From Providencia rustigianii DSM 4541 (lineage in GTDB: Bacteria > Pseudomonadota > Gammaproteobacteria > Enterobacterales > Enterobacteriaceae), in contig NZ_GG703817.1 of the NCBI RefSeq assembly GCF_000156395.1, positions 124,822 through 188,821 on the forward strand: 64,000 nucleotides of DNA, given 5' to 3'. The position numbers and the translations under genes were made by a program. Below are positions 1-10,109 of the stretch, piece by piece. The notes under the pieces were generated by a model, which saw only the letters and a list, made by a program, of their open reading frames with translations, had not been told where the DNA came from and ran no database searches. Within the stretch, counting starts at the first letter, position 1, and each line of letters begins with the position of its first letter.

Positions 1-93
1 TATTTTCGCTAAACTCAGCCTTTTTCATTGTGATGTTGATACGTCATTCCAATTCCACTATTTGTATAAGGGGAAAGACAATGAGTTCGATAA

Positions 94-1017
94 CTAGCAA
101 AGTGCTTGAATTTCAGCAAGTGATAACCCTGTTATTTGGCTGATAACATCAATGCTTAAACCTAATTTCAAACTCGTTACCACTTGTTTTTGTAGGTTTA
201 ACCTCATTTGTTTCCTTGCAATAATCCGTTCTTCTTCTCTACCTTTTTCTATGCCTTCATTTCTTAAACGCTGCGCAATATTCATTACAATCTCCTGATG
301 TTCACCAGTTTGGTTAACCAACGTTTTTACTATATGAGTATAAGTTGGGGTGTCCATAACGCTAAAGAGGTAATTTATAACTAAAATGACATCATCTTGA
401 TGATTTTGATTGTTATTGAATACCTGAGTTAAACGTTCCGATAAAGCTAAAAGGTTATCCCGTTGTGATGAATGTTTTAAAACCAACTCCATCGCCGCAA
501 TTTTACGATGATTCACAATCTCATCGTCATTAACGACAGTGATATCCACCAAGGGCAGTGGATTACAATACAAGTCATAGGCTAAATCTGACCATTGGAA
601 ACAATCGGTCCAAGACTGAGAATATGGATACGGTGATTGCTTTCCATGATAAAACAGAATAGGCACCACCAGTGGTAACGTCTTATTACCCTGCTGTAAA
701 TGCTGATTCATCGCGGAAAATGCATAATGCATTAAACGCCAACCCATTAACTTATCTGGGGTAGATTGGTGTTCAACTAGCAAGTACAAATAGCCTTCCC
801 CTCGCTCAGTTTCAACCGAATAGAGCATATCCGATAAACGCGAACGTAGGGTTTTGTCCACAAACGAAGCACTGGTCAATGATAAGGTATCAAAATAACA
901 TAGCCGTTTAATACGACTAGGAAGATAAATATCAAAAAAGTCCCGAGCATTATCCAGCTTGGTCATAAAACCTTTAAATGCTGAATCATGAGGTGTAGAA
1001 CTGAGATTATTTGCCAT
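94..1017 (-). CDS. Rpn/YhgA-family PD-(D/E)XK nuclease (recombination-promoting nuclease)
   Basis: The 307-residue product matches the Rpn (YhgA-like, 'putative transposase') family. Seen: an N-terminal HDSAFKGFM segment, then DMLYSVE and YLYLLVEHQST at about residues 63-86, which carry the acidic residues and the E-x-Q of a PD-(D/E)XK nuclease core, then VPILFYHG near 118-125, and a charged C-terminal tail (EGREEERIIARKQ) typical of the family. Family knowledge: Rpn proteins are DNA endonucleases that promote RecA-independent recombination and occur as scattered accessory paralogues. The length is normal (about 300). The ATG at 1017 has only a weak AGG two bases upstream. It is a single gene converging on nothing to its left; the 93 bases to the window edge show no gene. 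It is probably an accessory insertion beside uvrB. The substrate is unknown. Confidence 0.85.
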   Translation of the reverse strand: MANNLSSTPHDSAFKGFMTKLDNARDFFDIYLPSRIKRLCYFDTLSLTSASFVDKTLRSRLSDMLYSVETERGEGYLYLLVEHQSTPDKLMGWRLMHYAFSAMNQHLQQGNKTLPLVVPILFYHGKQSPYPYSQSWTDCFQWSDLAYDLYCNPLPLVDITVVNDDEIVNHRKIAAMELVLKHSSQRDNLLALSERLTQVFNNNQNHQDDVILVINYLFSVMDTPTYTHIVKTLVNQTGEHQEIVMNIAQRLRNEGIEKGREEERIIARKQMRLNLQKQVVTSLKLGLSIDVISQITGLSLAEIQALC

Positions 1018-1163
1018 ATCCTATGTCATCCAAAGCTACCGATGAGCAAGATACTAACCAATATATTTATGGGACTGTGAAAAAGTTAATCCTAATTCAC
1101 GACAACACCTTGACAATATAACCGATTGTTATAAATAGAATTATTAACTTATCCTATTAATTA

Positions 1164-1201
1164 AAAAGCCCTTCAATACGCAGTTAAACTGCTAAAGGGC
1201 A
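1164..1201 (-). terminator. Rho-independent terminator of uvrB
   Basis: Read on the minus strand 39 bases after the uvrB stop, GCCCTT pairs with AAGGGC (outer arms 1196-1201 and 1169-1174). An inner GCAGTT/AACTGC palindrome lies in the loop, and a TTTTT run follows. The stem plus U-run is a standard intrinsic terminator. Confidence 0.75.
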
Positions 1202-1239
1202 ATTTGGTATATTGATATTTTTTTATGAGCTATCGTATA

Positions 1240-3258
1240 TTACGAATTCGCAATAAATTGATTACGTAGCGTTTGTAATTCATCACGAACTCGAGCCGCG
1301 GCTTCGAATTCAAGATCTTGAGCATGCTTGTACATTTGAGCTTCAAGTTGTGAAATACGCTGTTCCAACTCTTTGGTCGACATTGACTGAATATTAAGCG
1401 CCAGATCCTCTTTGTTACTCCCTTTGCCGCGCCCTTTACCTTTGCCCCCGACTTTATGACCGATTTGCAGAATATCGCCGACTTTCTTCTTCAGCCCTTG
1501 AGGGGTAATACCATGGGCTTCGTTATACTCAATCTGTTTTGCACGGCGGCGCTCTGTTTCCGCAATCGCTTTTGCCATTGAATTGGTAATTCTATCTCCA
1601 TAGAGAATGGCTTTACCATTCAAGTTACGTGCAGCACGACCAATGGTTTGGATTAATGAACGTTCGGAACGTAAGAACCCTTCTTTATCGGCATCGAGGA
1701 TCGCAACTAGAGAAACCTCTGGCATATCCAGACCTTCCCTCAGCAAGTTAATTCCCACCAGCACATCGAACTCACCCAAGCGTAAATCACGGATGATCTC
1801 CACACGTTCGACGGTATCAATGTCAGAGTGAAGATAACGAACACGTTCTCCATGCTCTTCGAGATATTCCGTTAAATCTTCGGCCATACGTTTAGTCAAT
1901 GTGGTCACTAAAACACGTTCCTGTTTTTCCACACGAAGACGAATCTCAGACAGTAAATCATCAACTTGTGTTGTTACTGGACGAACTTCAATGATTGGAT
2001 CAAGTAACCCTGTTGGCCTGACGACTTGCTCAATGACCTCATGACCGGATTTCTCTAATTCATAATTACCCGGTGTCGCTGAGACATAAATAGTTTGTGG
2101 CGCAGCAGCTTCGAACTCTTCAAAACGCATTGGGCGGTTATCTAACGCAGAAGGCAAACGGAAACCATATTCAACTAATGTCTCTTTACGAGAGCGATCG
2201 CCTTTATACATTGCACCAATTTGTGGGATGGTAACGTGGGATTCATCAACCACTAACAAGCCATCTGCGGGTAAATAATCAAATAACGTTGGTGGTGGCT
2301 CGCCCGGTGCTCTGCCCGATAGATAACGAGAGTAGTTTTCAATTCCAGAGCAGTACCCCAATTCATTCATCATTTCTAAATCAAATTGGGTTCGTTGAGC
2401 GACGCGCTGCTCTTCAATAAGCTTATTATTTTCCAGCAGTACCCGACGTCTATCCGCTAACTCAATTTTTATCTGCTCCATAGCCTCGAGAATGCGTTCT
2501 CGCGGAGTGACATAGTGAGTTTTGGGGTACACCGTAAAGCGAGGAATTCGATGTTGAATAGCGCCAGTGAGGGGATCAAAAAGTGATAAACGCTCAACTT
2601 CATCATCAAATAATTCCACTCTCAGCGCATATTCGTCAGATTCAGCGGGGAAAATATCAATGACCTCACCACGCACGCGAAATGTACCGCGAGTAAACGC
2701 TTGGTCATTACGAGTATATTGTAGATCGGCAAGGCGGCGCAAAATCGAACGCTGGTCGATAATCATCCCGTCCGTAAGATGCAGCATCATCTTCAAGTAA
2801 CTGTCAGGGTCACCTAACCCGTAAATAGCTGACACAGAAGCTACTACAATCACATCTCGGCGTTCCAATAGTGCTTTAGTAGCAGACAGACGCATTTGCT
2901 CGATATGTTCGTTTATCGAGGCATCCTTTTCAATAAAAGTATCTGAGCTTGGCACATACGCTTCAGGTTGATAGTAATCATAGTAAGAGACAAAATATTC
3001 AACCGCGTTGTCAGGGAAGAAACCTTTCATCTCACTGTATAACTGCGCCGCCAATGTTTTGTTATGCGCCATCAGCATGGTTGGGCGGTTTTCTTGTGCT
3101 ATCACGTTGGCAATGGTGAATGTTTTCCCAGACCCCGTTACCCCTAATAACGTTTGATGAGCAAGTCCATCTTCCAGCCCTTCTATTAGTTTACGAATTG
3201 CCTCGGGTTGATCTCCCCCAGGCTGGAAATCAGAATACAGTTTAAAATCCTTGCTCAT
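1240..3258 (-). CDS. uvrB: UvrABC excinuclease subunit B
   Basis: UvrB is the DNA-damage-verifying helicase subunit of nucleotide excision repair: UvrA loads it on DNA and UvrC then incises. Seen: Walker A GVTGSGKT at residues 39-46; the beta-hairpin region [12 protein letters not shown] at about 92-103, which clamps one DNA strand; the DESH motif (helicase motif II); the QTIGRAARN motif VI; and a C-terminal UVR domain (last ~40 residues) that binds UvrC. The length of 672 aa equals the family norm (E. coli 673). The ATG at 3258 is preferred over an in-frame GTG two codons upstream because AGGGG lies 5 bases before the ATG and the protein then begins MSKDFKL, like E. coli MSKPFKL. It is followed by a terminator and controlled by a LexA box. 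Confidence 0.98.
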   Translation of the reverse strand: MSKDFKLYSDFQPGGDQPEAIRKLIEGLEDGLAHQTLLGVTGSGKTFTIANVIAQENRPTMLMAHNKTLAAQLYSEMKGFFPDNAVEYFVSYYDYYQPEAYVPSSDTFIEKDASINEHIEQMRLSATKALLERRDVIVVASVSAIYGLGDPDSYLKMMLHLTDGMIIDQRSILRRLADLQYTRNDQAFTRGTFRVRGEVIDIFPAESDEYALRVELFDDEVERLSLFDPLTGAIQHRIPRFTVYPKTHYVTPRERILEAMEQIKIELADRRRVLLENNKLIEEQRVAQRTQFDLEMMNELGYCSGIENYSRYLSGRAPGEPPPTLFDYLPADGLLVVDESHVTIPQIGAMYKGDRSRKETLVEYGFRLPSALDNRPMRFEEFEAAAPQTIYVSATPGNYELEKSGHEVIEQVVRPTGLLDPIIEVRPVTTQVDDLLSEIRLRVEKQERVLVTTLTKRMAEDLTEYLEEHGERVRYLHSDIDTVERVEIIRDLRLGEFDVLVGINLLREGLDMPEVSLVAILDADKEGFLRSERSLIQTIGRAARNLNGKAILYGDRITNSMAKAIAETERRRAKQIEYNEAHGITPQGLKKKVGDILQIGHKVGGKGKGRGKGSNKEDLALNIQSMSTKELEQRISQLEAQMYKHAQDLEFEAAARVRDELQTLRNQFIANS

Positions 3259-3293
3259 AATCACCCCTCATCAATAATCTCCTACCTATGATA

Positions 3294-3309
3294 CTGGATA
3301 AAAAACCAG
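3294..3309 (-). promoter_or_regulatory. LexA (SOS) box of uvrB
   Basis: CTGGATAAAAAACCAG has the CTG-N10-CAG form of a LexA operator, 36 bases before the uvrB ATG. Read in the gene direction it is CTGGTTTTTTATCCAG, almost the E. coli uvrB operator (CTGTTTTTTTATCCAG). This implies induction of uvrB by DNA damage. Confidence 0.85.
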
Positions 3310-3832
3310 CTTCAAGTGCTGATGATAAATTTCCTTTTTCTTAGGTTGAAATCTATTTACGAAAATGTTATCCCCAAATAAAGCTTGACCTTTTTGAAAC
3401 TAGATATTTTATGCTTTTGCCTTTTTTACCTTTAATGCAAATATAAATGGAACGCTTGATTTTATTTAACTATTTGTATTTAAATAATATTATTCAAAAG
3501 TCCAGAATCACATCAAATAAAGGCAAACCCGCTTGTCGCCTAGCATCAGGATAGTTTTAGAATGCTAATTCACAAGGTTATCCACAGAAATAGTGGATAA
3601 CTCTGTAAGTCCTTTACCCCCATGCTTTCGCGATGAGTGCAATATTTGTTAACAAGGGGCTAAATTTCAAAAATATGACGAAATGATGAAAATGTTTTTA
3701 CGCTCAATTTTAGACAAAATAGGAATTTTGTGTTTATTTACGGAAACTACGTAGTATTTTCAGAGTGAAACTTGACAAAAAAAGGATCTAATACGTTAAA
3801 AAAGATCGCATGAAAAAAGAATCGAGAACCCC
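3310..3832. promoter_or_regulatory. AT-rich uvrB upstream region with DnaA-box-like sites
   Basis: No gene is visible in this ~520-base stretch between the uvrB operator and the bioD 3' hairpin. It holds a consensus DnaA box TTATCCACA at 3578-3586, facing an inverted near-copy; together they form a perfect 9-bp inverted repeat GTTATCCAC/GTGGATAAC at 3577-3585 and 3593-3601. A third near-match TTATCCCCA lies at 3368-3376. Established: the E. coli uvrB upstream region has been reported to contain a DnaA-binding site. Inference: DnaA contacts this region here too. The distal uvrB promoters probably lie here, but I cannot place them with confidence. Confidence 0.5.
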
Positions 3833-3858
3833 CTCTCTATACCCCATGATATAGAGAG
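3833..3858 (-). terminator. Stem-loop after bioD
   Basis: A perfect 9-bp inverted repeat CTCTCTATA/TATAGAGAG with an 8-base loop lies 12 bases past the bioD stop. No T-run follows directly on the minus strand, so it may be a weak or Rho-assisted terminator, or a 3'-end-protecting hairpin. Confidence 0.45.
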
Positions 3859-3870
3859 TTTTAGCTCATT

Positions 3871-4545
3871 TTATAGTGCGGAAATGTCTAGATATTTTCC
3901 AATATCATTGAAGGAATGATTTTCGATATGCGGAATGATCCCCAAGCAGGGTGCTTCGATCATTCGTTTTAGTGCCGTGAGATATTCTTGCTGATAAATT
4001 CCTGCGGGCTCGACCTCATTGGCAATCCATCCCACTAAAGATAAACCTGCGGCCATCACGGCTTGAGCCGTCAATACTGCATGATTAATACAACCCAGCT
4101 TAACCCCAACAACTAAAATGACGGGAAGTTGATGCTCAACCACCCAGTCGGCATACATTTGCTCTGAAGATAATGGCGTATACCAGCCACCAGCGCCTTC
4201 TACTAATACCCAATCCGCTTGCTGTTGCAGATTTCTTAACCCGTCGCTCATCACTGAAAATTGGATGGGCTGATTCATTTTCTCGCTCACAATATGGGGT
4301 GATGTCGGCGCTTCAAAGATAATCGGATTGATCTGCTCATACGGCACACTGACGCGACTATTCACCTGTAATTGTAATGCATCACTATTACGTAAACCTT
4401 GGGGCGTCATTTCACTCCCTGATGCCACTGGTTTATAGCCCACAGTATTAAAACCGTGTAAATTTGCGGCTTGTAATAATGCACAGCTCGACATGGTTTT
4501 GCCGATTTCAGTATCGGTTCCCGTTACAAAATAGGTCTTAGTCAC
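3871..4545 (-). CDS. bioD: Dethiobiotin synthetase
   Basis: BioD converts 7,8-diaminopelargonate plus CO2 and ATP into dethiobiotin, the penultimate step of biotin synthesis. Seen: a P-loop-like GTDTEIGKT near the N-terminus, VEGAGGWYTPL (Walker B-like, diaminopelargonate-binding region) and the nucleotide-binding ANEVEP segment. The GTG at 4545 is chosen: the protein then begins [13 protein letters not shown] like E. coli MSKRYFVTGTDTE and has 224 aa (E. coli 225). A TTG five codons upstream would add residues without homology. The start overlaps the bioC stop by 8 bases, suggesting translational coupling. It is the last gene of the bioBFCD operon. Confidence 0.96.
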   Translation of the reverse strand: MTKTYFVTGTDTEIGKTMSSCALLQAANLHGFNTVGYKPVASGSEMTPQGLRNSDALQLQVNSRVSVPYEQINPIIFEAPTSPHIVSEKMNQPIQFSVMSDGLRNLQQQADWVLVEGAGGWYTPLSSEQMYADWVVEHQLPVILVVGVKLGCINHAVLTAQAVMAAGLSLVGWIANEVEPAGIYQQEYLTALKRMIEAPCLGIIPHIENHSFNDIGKYLDISAL

Positions 4546-5371
4546 GATAAATAATTCCAAACACTGTTTGATAAGTTAATGGCAGCCCTTGGTCGGTATC
4601 AGGATAAACCGATATCAATTGCTGCAACCTCTGACGAGTCATCAGCCCCGATTGGCGTCCCGCTGTTAAATGTGTGGCACCAATCCCTTTAACCGAGTTG
4701 AGAAGCTCAATCAAATTAGAAAAATAGAGCGTATCCGCTTGTTGAAAAAGCTGATGGCGCCACGGTAAGCAGCTTTTGGTAATCTGCGGGTAGGCTAAAA
4801 AACGATTAACATGGGGTGTATCATCCAGCACTTTCCATGCTTGGGATAATTCCCCCAACGAATTTTCCGCCAATGTCGTGAATCCAATCATGCCACCCGG
4901 TTTGGTTACCCGATAGAGCTCCCCCAATGCATGTTGAAGGTCATCGCACCACTGAATGGCTAAATTAGAAAATACACCGTCAAAAGAGGCATTGTCGAAA
5001 GGAAGTGCATCCATGTCTGCACACACATAATCGTTGGCAGACTGCTTGCTTTTGGCCACATTAAGCATGCCCACAGAAAGATCGAGTGCTGTCACCTGAT
5101 CCCCACGTTGCTGCATAATTTGGCTAAAAAAACCAGTTCCACATCCCGCATCTAAAATATGATGGCATGTCGATAAACTCGCTGGATTGGCATACTGATC
5201 TAATAGCCGTAGTAATTGTGATCCTGTGTTTTGCTGGTAATTAGCCAAAGAGTCATAGCGAGCCGCAGCACGCCCAAAAGCCGACGCTATTTTCTGTTTT
5301 TGTCGATTTTTTTGTTTTTGACGACAATGAATATCTTGAGCGCTGCCCTCATGAAACAAACTTAAACTCAT
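4538..5371 (-). CDS. bioC: Malonyl-ACP O-methyltransferase
   Basis: BioC is an S-adenosylmethionine-dependent methyltransferase. It methylates malonyl-ACP so that fatty-acid synthesis can build the pimeloyl chain of biotin. Seen: class I SAM motif [11 protein letters not shown], then [14 protein letters not shown], and [16 protein letters not shown], all in family order. The start at 5371 follows GGAGG at 6-base spacing and overlaps bioF by 23 bases. The product is 277 aa against 251 in E. coli; the excess is an N-terminal extension with a lysine/glutamine-rich repeat ([11 protein letters not shown]) before the conserved [10 protein letters not shown] later start cannot be excluded, but the Shine-Dalgarno sequence favours this one. 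Confidence 0.94.
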   Translation of the reverse strand: MSLSLFHEGSAQDIHCRQKQKNRQKQKIASAFGRAAARYDSLANYQQNTGSQLLRLLDQYANPASLSTCHHILDAGCGTGFFSQIMQQRGDQVTALDLSVGMLNVAKSKQSANDYVCADMDALPFDNASFDGVFSNLAIQWCDDLQHALGELYRVTKPGGMIGFTTLAENSLGELSQAWKVLDDTPHVNRFLAYPQITKSCLPWRHQLFQQADTLYFSNLIELLNSVKGIGATHLTAGRQSGLMTRQRLQQLISVYPDTDQGLPLTYQTVFGIIYRD

Positions 5372-6506
5372 GGAGAGCCTCCAATAATTTATCAACATCC
5401 TCTTGATGATGGGCTGCGCTCAACGTAATCCGTAATCTCGCGCTATCAGGGGGCACTGTCGGCGGGCGTATTGCTTGAACCCAAATCCCTTTATTCCGCA
5501 GAAATTTTGATAGTTGTAGGCTTTTTGCATTATCTCCCACAATCAATGGCTGGATAGCCGTCATGGAGTCCACCAACTGCATATCGGGTAAATCTATATT
5601 ATTCCTAAAATGGTGAATATTACTCTGAAGCTGTGCTCTTGCCGCATCGGCTTGCTGAATTTGTTGTACGGCAGCGGATAACGCGACAGCCTGTGCAGGT
5701 GGCATTGATGTGCTATAAATGAGGTGACGCGCCGCTTGAATCAAGAAATCTGCCGTGGACTCATCACATAATACCGCCGCACCACTAGCCCCGAATGCCT
5801 TGCCAAACGTCACCACTAAAATATCAGGCTTGATACCATATTCATCACAGCTACCCCGCCCTTGCCGTCCTCTCACGCCAATTCCATGGGCATCATCCAC
5901 CATCAGCCAAGCACCATAAGAATGAGCAACTGTATTCAGCTCATCCAGAGGTGCACTGTCCCCATCCATGCTGAACACCCCTTCGGTGATCACCAAGGTT
6001 TTAGAGGAGAATGGCTTACTGATCAGTTTTTCCAAAGATGACACACTATTATGGCTAAATCGACGTAACTGCGCTTGAGAATGCATCGCCCCTTCAAGGA
6101 GTGATGCATGGCTTAATTTATCCGCCAATATGCGATCTTCGTGGGTCATTAACGCGCTGATCAGTGCATGGTTTGCTGCAAATCCCGAGATAAATAATAG
6201 CGCTTTAGGGTAACCAAGCCACTTGGCGAGCTGCTGCTCAAGATCTTTGTGAGCGTTGGTATAGCCTGTAATATGTCCCGAACCACCACTCCCGACACCA
6301 TACTCTTGCGCGCCTTGTTGCCAAGCGGCAATCACCTTTGCATTCTGGCTAAGACCTAAATAATCATTTGAAGAGAAATTAAGATAATTTTCACCTTCAA
6401 AAGTGAGTTCTCTGCCATTACTTTTCTCAATACAGCGACGTTCTCGCCATGCAGAAGCTTGCTTACGCTTCTCCAATTGAGTTTCAATAAAGGATTGCCA
6501 GCTCAT
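5349..6506 (-). CDS. bioF: 8-amino-7-oxononanoate synthase
   Basis: BioF is a PLP-dependent alpha-oxoamine synthase. It condenses pimeloyl-ACP (or -CoA) with L-alanine to give 8-amino-7-oxononanoate, with loss of CO2. Seen: [13 protein letters not shown] near the N-terminus, SGFAANHA at about 107-114, DDAHGIG at 204-210 (PLP-ring-contacting Asp and His) and the Schiff-base lysine K236 in TFGKAFG, the same position as in E. coli. The product is 385 aa (E. coli 384). Its ATG overlaps the bioB stop as TAATG, so the two are translationally coupled. Confidence 0.98.
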   Translation of the reverse strand: MSWQSFIETQLEKRKQASAWRERRCIEKSNGRELTFEGENYLNFSSNDYLGLSQNAKVIAAWQQGAQEYGVGSGGSGHITGYTNAHKDLEQQLAKWLGYPKALLFISGFAANHALISALMTHEDRILADKLSHASLLEGAMHSQAQLRRFSHNSVSSLEKLISKPFSSKTLVITEGVFSMDGDSAPLDELNTVAHSYGAWLMVDDAHGIGVRGRQGRGSCDEYGIKPDILVVTFGKAFGASGAAVLCDESTADFLIQAARHLIYSTSMPPAQAVALSAAVQQIQQADAARAQLQSNIHHFRNNIDLPDMQLVDSMTAIQPLIVGDNAKSLQLSKFLRNKGIWVQAIRPPTVPPDSARLRITLSAAHHQEDVDKLLEALHEFKFVS

Positions 6507-7543
6507 TAGACTGCCGCATTATAAAACTGTGAGTTATCCGCGGTGAGTACCGCTTCTGCCAGATTTGCGGCTTGCAAATTATCCCCTTCATCAGTTTCAA
6601 TACGCTCAGGGTTAATATTTAATTTTCGGAACAAGGCAATATCTTTGTTTTCATCTGGATTTGGTGTGGTAAGCAGCTTACAACCATAGAATACCGAGTT
6701 AGCACCCGCCATAAAACATAGCGCTTGAGTTTGCTCATTCATGTGCTCACGGCCCGCAGATAAACGCACATAGGAGGTAGGCATCATGATGCGTGCAACT
6801 GCAATAGTGCGAATAAAATCAAATGGATCAACATCTTCGTTGTCCGCCATTGGCGTTCCTTCTACTTTCATCAGCATATTAATAGGCACGCTTTCTGGTG
6901 GTTTAGGTAAATTCGCCAGCTGGACGAGCAATGCCGCACGGTCACTGACTTTCTCACCCAATCCTAAAATTCCTCCGGAACAAACTTTGATCCCCGCACT
7001 ACGCACATTATTCAACGTATCTAAACGATCTTGATAAGTGCGTGTCGTAATAATATTTCCATAATATTCAGGGGAGGTATCAAGGTTATGGTTATAGTAA
7101 TCCAGCCCAGCTTCCGCTAAACGACTTGCCTGAGAATCATCAATCATTCCGAGGGTCATGCAAGTTTCCATTCCGAGGGCTTTGACCTCTTTCACCATCA
7201 TTTCAAGGTAAGGCATATCGCGCTCTTTCGGGTTACGCCATGCGGCTCCCATACAAAAGCGAGTTGAGCCTGCATGCTTAGCTTTTTTCGCTGATTCAAG
7301 AACTTGCTGAACTTCCATCAGGCGCTCAGTTTCTAGTCCAGTTTTATAGCGCGCACTTTGGGCGCAATATTTACAATCTTCGGGGCATGCACCAGTTTTA
7401 ATCGACAGCAATGTGCTCACTTGAACTTGTTGCGGATCAAAATGCTGGCGATGTACTTGCTGCGCTTGAAATAATAGTTCAAAAAAAGGCATTGAAAACA
7501 GTTCATTAGCTTGTTTTATTGTCCACTGTTTTAATTGGCTCAC
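6506..7543 (-). CDS. bioB: Biotin synthase
   Basis: BioB is a radical-SAM enzyme that inserts sulfur into dethiobiotin to form biotin, using a [4Fe-4S] cluster for radical chemistry and a [2Fe-2S] cluster as sulfur donor. Seen: the radical-SAM cysteines C53, C57 and C60 in ACPEDCKYC, at the same positions as in E. coli, followed by conserved [20 protein letters not shown] and [10 protein letters not shown] segments (the last carrying the [2Fe-2S]-ligand arginine). The length of 345 aa is normal (E. coli 346). It is the first gene of the leftward bioBFCD operon, starting 52 bases from the BirA operator. Confidence 0.98.
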   Translation of the reverse strand: MSQLKQWTIKQANELFSMPFFELLFQAQQVHRQHFDPQQVQVSTLLSIKTGACPEDCKYCAQSARYKTGLETERLMEVQQVLESAKKAKHAGSTRFCMGAAWRNPKERDMPYLEMMVKEVKALGMETCMTLGMIDDSQASRLAEAGLDYYNHNLDTSPEYYGNIITTRTYQDRLDTLNNVRSAGIKVCSGGILGLGEKVSDRAALLVQLANLPKPPESVPINMLMKVEGTPMADNEDVDPFDFIRTIAVARIMMPTSYVRLSAGREHMNEQTQALCFMAGANSVFYGCKLLTTPNPDENKDIALFRKLNINPERIETDEGDNLQAANLAEAVLTADNSQFYNAAV

Positions 7544-7595
7544 GGAAATACTCCAGTTGAAAAAGTTGTTGCCAGTTTAAATATTGAGATTATCA

Positions 7596-7626
7596 TGTCA
7601 ACTAAATTGATCTAAAAAAGTTGACG
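7596..7626. promoter_or_regulatory. BirA (biotin repressor) operator between bioB and bioA
   Basis: The inverted repeat TGTCAACT (7596-7603) / AGTTGACG (7619-7626) with a 15-base spacer lies in the 93-base divergent bioB-bioA intergenic region. The left half, TGTCAACTAAATTGA, closely follows the E. coli bio operator half TGTAAACCAAATTGA. BirA bound to biotinyl-AMP would repress both transcription units. Confidence 0.8.
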
Positions 7627-7636
7627 AGTGATTTAT

Positions 7637-8908
7637 ATGGACAGTTCCGACATTGCTTTTGATGCCAAGCATATTTGGCATCCTTACACCTCGATGAGCC
7701 ACCCTATCCCCGCCTATCCTATCGTTGCCGCCGAAGGCGTAGAGCTAATCATGGCAGATGGAAAAAGGCTAGTTGATGGCATGTCTTCTTGGTGGGCAAC
7801 TCTCCATGGCTATAACCATCCAGTACTTAACCAAGCAGTAACGGAACAACTGGGAAAAATGTCCCATGTGATGTTTGGTGGAATCACCCATCCACCCGCA
7901 ATCGCACTCTGCAAACAATTGGTAGCCATCACACCAGAACCCCTTGAGTGTGTATTTTTAGCTGATTCAGGTTCCGTTGCTGTCGAAGTTTCTCTCAAAA
8001 TGGCACTGCAATATTGGCAAGCTCGTGGAGAGAAACGTCAGCGTATTTTGACGCTACGTCACGGGTATCACGGGGATACTTTTGGGGCGATGGCGGTTTG
8101 TGATCCTGATAACTCCATGCACGGGCTGTATAAAGGCTATTTACCACCACATATTTTTGTGGATGCCCCTCAATGTGGCTTTCATGATGAATGGGATGAC
8201 GCCGATTTATTACCACTGAAGCAACAACTGGCTGAGGATCATCAAGATATTGCAGCGATCATCCTTGAACCGATCGTTCAAGGTGCAGGTGGAATGCGTT
8301 TTTACCACCCTAACTATTTAAAAGGTGTACGCGAGTTATGTGACCAATATGGTCTGCTGCTCATAGCCGATGAAATCGCCACCGGTTTTGGGCGTACGGG
8401 GAAATTATTTGCCTGTCATCATGCTAATATTTCACCTGATATTATGTGCTTAGGAAAAGGTTTAACAGGAGGGTACATGACGCTCTCTGCAACCATCACT
8501 ACCCGCCATGTGGCTGAAACCATCAGTAACGGAGACGCGGGTTGCTTTATGCACGGTCCTACCTTTATGGGAAACCCTCTGGCGTGTGCGGTAGCAAATG
8601 CCAGTCTGAAGTTACTCCTAGAAAGTCCATGGCAAAAAACTGTCGCAAATATCGAACAACAATTAATCACAGAGTTATTACCGTTAGTTCGCTATGACAG
8701 CGTTCAGGATGTTCGAGTTCTCGGAACCATTGGTGTGATAGAAATGAAGCGGCCAGTTAACACGGCTGAATTACAGAAGATTTTTGTTGCAGAAGGTGTT
8801 TGGGTTCGCCCATTTGGTAAACTGATTTATGTGATGCCGCCGTATATCATTACACCGGAGCAACTCACAAAAATCACCCAAGCCATGGAAAAAGTTCTCA
8901 CCGCGTAA
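7637..8908 (+). CDS. bioA: Adenosylmethionine-8-amino-7-oxononanoate aminotransferase
   Basis: BioA is a PLP-dependent class III aminotransferase. It makes 7,8-diaminopelargonate from 8-amino-7-oxononanoate and uses S-adenosylmethionine as amino donor. Seen: HIWHPYTSM near the N-terminus, [24 protein letters not shown], the [17 protein letters not shown]-Asp motif and the Schiff-base lysine in LGKGLTGG, which falls at residue 274 as in E. coli. The ATG at 7637 is preferred over a GTG three codons upstream because it aligns with the family start. The product is 423 aa. It is transcribed alone, divergently from bioBFCD. Confidence 0.97.
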   Translation: MDSSDIAFDAKHIWHPYTSMSHPIPAYPIVAAEGVELIMADGKRLVDGMSSWWATLHGYNHPVLNQAVTEQLGKMSHVMFGGITHPPAIALCKQLVAITPEPLECVFLADSGSVAVEVSLKMALQYWQARGEKRQRILTLRHGYHGDTFGAMAVCDPDNSMHGLYKGYLPPHIFVDAPQCGFHDEWDDADLLPLKQQLAEDHQDIAAIILEPIVQGAGGMRFYHPNYLKGVRELCDQYGLLLIADEIATGFGRTGKLFACHHANISPDIMCLGKGLTGGYMTLSATITTRHVAETISNGDAGCFMHGPTFMGNPLACAVANASLKLLLESPWQKTVANIEQQLITELLPLVRYDSVQDVRVLGTIGVIEMKRPVNTAELQKIFVAEGVWVRPFGKLIYVMPPYIITPEQLTKITQAMEKVLTA

Positions 8909-8952
8909 TGGAAAATGTCGCTGAGTTATCCTTTCAGCGACACAGTATACAT

Positions 8953-9933
8953 TTATCTAAACGTCACCCACATACAACCAGCCGATACTTTATAGCGAGC
9001 TAATAGGGTTAATTTCCCTGTAATCGGATCAATCTCAGAGACCGAAATATGATCGGATTTTTGTCCGCTAGAAATCAAAAAACGCCCCGTTCCATCAATA
9101 TTAAAGCCGCGTGGTTGAGTTTCTGTTGGATAACGCCCAACTAAGCTCAGTTCACGACCGTTATCAGAGACTTGATAGTGGCTCAAATAACTTTCGGAAC
9201 GTTCACTGGCATACAAATGGTGACCATCCGGCGTGATATGAACATCTGCAGCCCAACGCTGGCTCTGGTTACCCGCAGGGTATAACGCAACATTCTGCAT
9301 TTCGCGATAGCGGGTAAATTTATGATATACATTAATGGTGGAATCCAACTCATTAAGGCAATAAATCACATTTTCGGTAGGATGTAATGCGAGATGGCGA
9401 GGTCCCGCTTTTGCCGCCGTGGTGATTTGCTCTGCGGTGGCTTCGGTTAAATAACCGTTATCCGCTAAATCGAACAGGCGAATATGATCTTCACCGAGGC
9501 AAGGTATCCAAAGTTGCTGATTTTGTGCATCCATATGGGAAGAATGAGGATGACGCAGACCTTCAACCACTTGGATAGGCGCTCCCGCAACACCATCATT
9601 ACCAATAGGTAAAACAGCTAAATTATGCTGATGATACGAGGGTACGAATAGGAATTTACCACTATTATCTAACGACAGATGCACGGGTTTTCCCGGCACG
9701 CTAGTTTGTGCTTTAAAACGCAATACCCCTTGAACTTCAATTTCATAGGTCACAACGCTCAAGTGAGGTCCCACACCAATATACAGATATTTTTTGTCAT
9801 GGCTGACCACCATCGGCTGTACTTGTCCCGGTGTATTCACGGTTTGTAGCAGCGAAAGTTCACCGACTTGGTTCATTGCCCATACGTGAATTTGTTGGCT
9901 TTCTGGGCTGGCAACATAAACAACCTGATCCAT
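8953..9933 (-). CDS. pgl: 6-phosphogluconolactonase
   Basis: Pgl hydrolyses 6-phosphogluconolactone to 6-phosphogluconate in the oxidative pentose phosphate pathway. It belongs to the seven-bladed beta-propeller YbhE type, not the NagB-like type. Seen: a start MDQVVYVASPESQQIHVW close to E. coli MKQTVYIASPESQQIHVW, GQVQPMVVSHDKKYLYIGV, and repeated propeller blades through to GCMWVTF. The ATG at 9933 has AAGGAG 5 bases upstream; longer readings add 38 residues with no homology. The product is 326 aa (E. coli 331). It stands between bioA and ybhA as a single gene. Confidence 0.96.
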   Translation of the reverse strand: MDQVVYVASPESQQIHVWAMNQVGELSLLQTVNTPGQVQPMVVSHDKKYLYIGVGPHLSVVTYEIEVQGVLRFKAQTSVPGKPVHLSLDNSGKFLFVPSYHQHNLAVLPIGNDGVAGAPIQVVEGLRHPHSSHMDAQNQQLWIPCLGEDHIRLFDLADNGYLTEATAEQITTAAKAGPRHLALHPTENVIYCLNELDSTINVYHKFTRYREMQNVALYPAGNQSQRWAADVHITPDGHHLYASERSESYLSHYQVSDNGRELSLVGRYPTETQPRGFNIDGTGRFLISSGQKSDHISVSEIDPITGKLTLLARYKVSAGCMWVTFR

Positions 9934-10109
9934 CCTGACTCCTTGAGTGATGATAAATTCGAGCGCAATTAGCGAATTAATGATTCTACCTAGAATAATA
10001 GAAAATGCCCCTAAAATCCTGCCTCGCACAGTTTGATGTATAAACACTAATCAACTTCAGTTATCATAAGGCTCTAAAATGAATCCGAAAAAATCATATG
10101 GAGTCGTTT

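Noticed and set aside
3577-3601. Plasmid or chromosomal replication origin
   Set aside because: Only two to three DnaA-like boxes, no iterons, no AT-rich 13-mers in register and no dnaA, dnaN or rep gene nearby; better explained as uvrB regulation.
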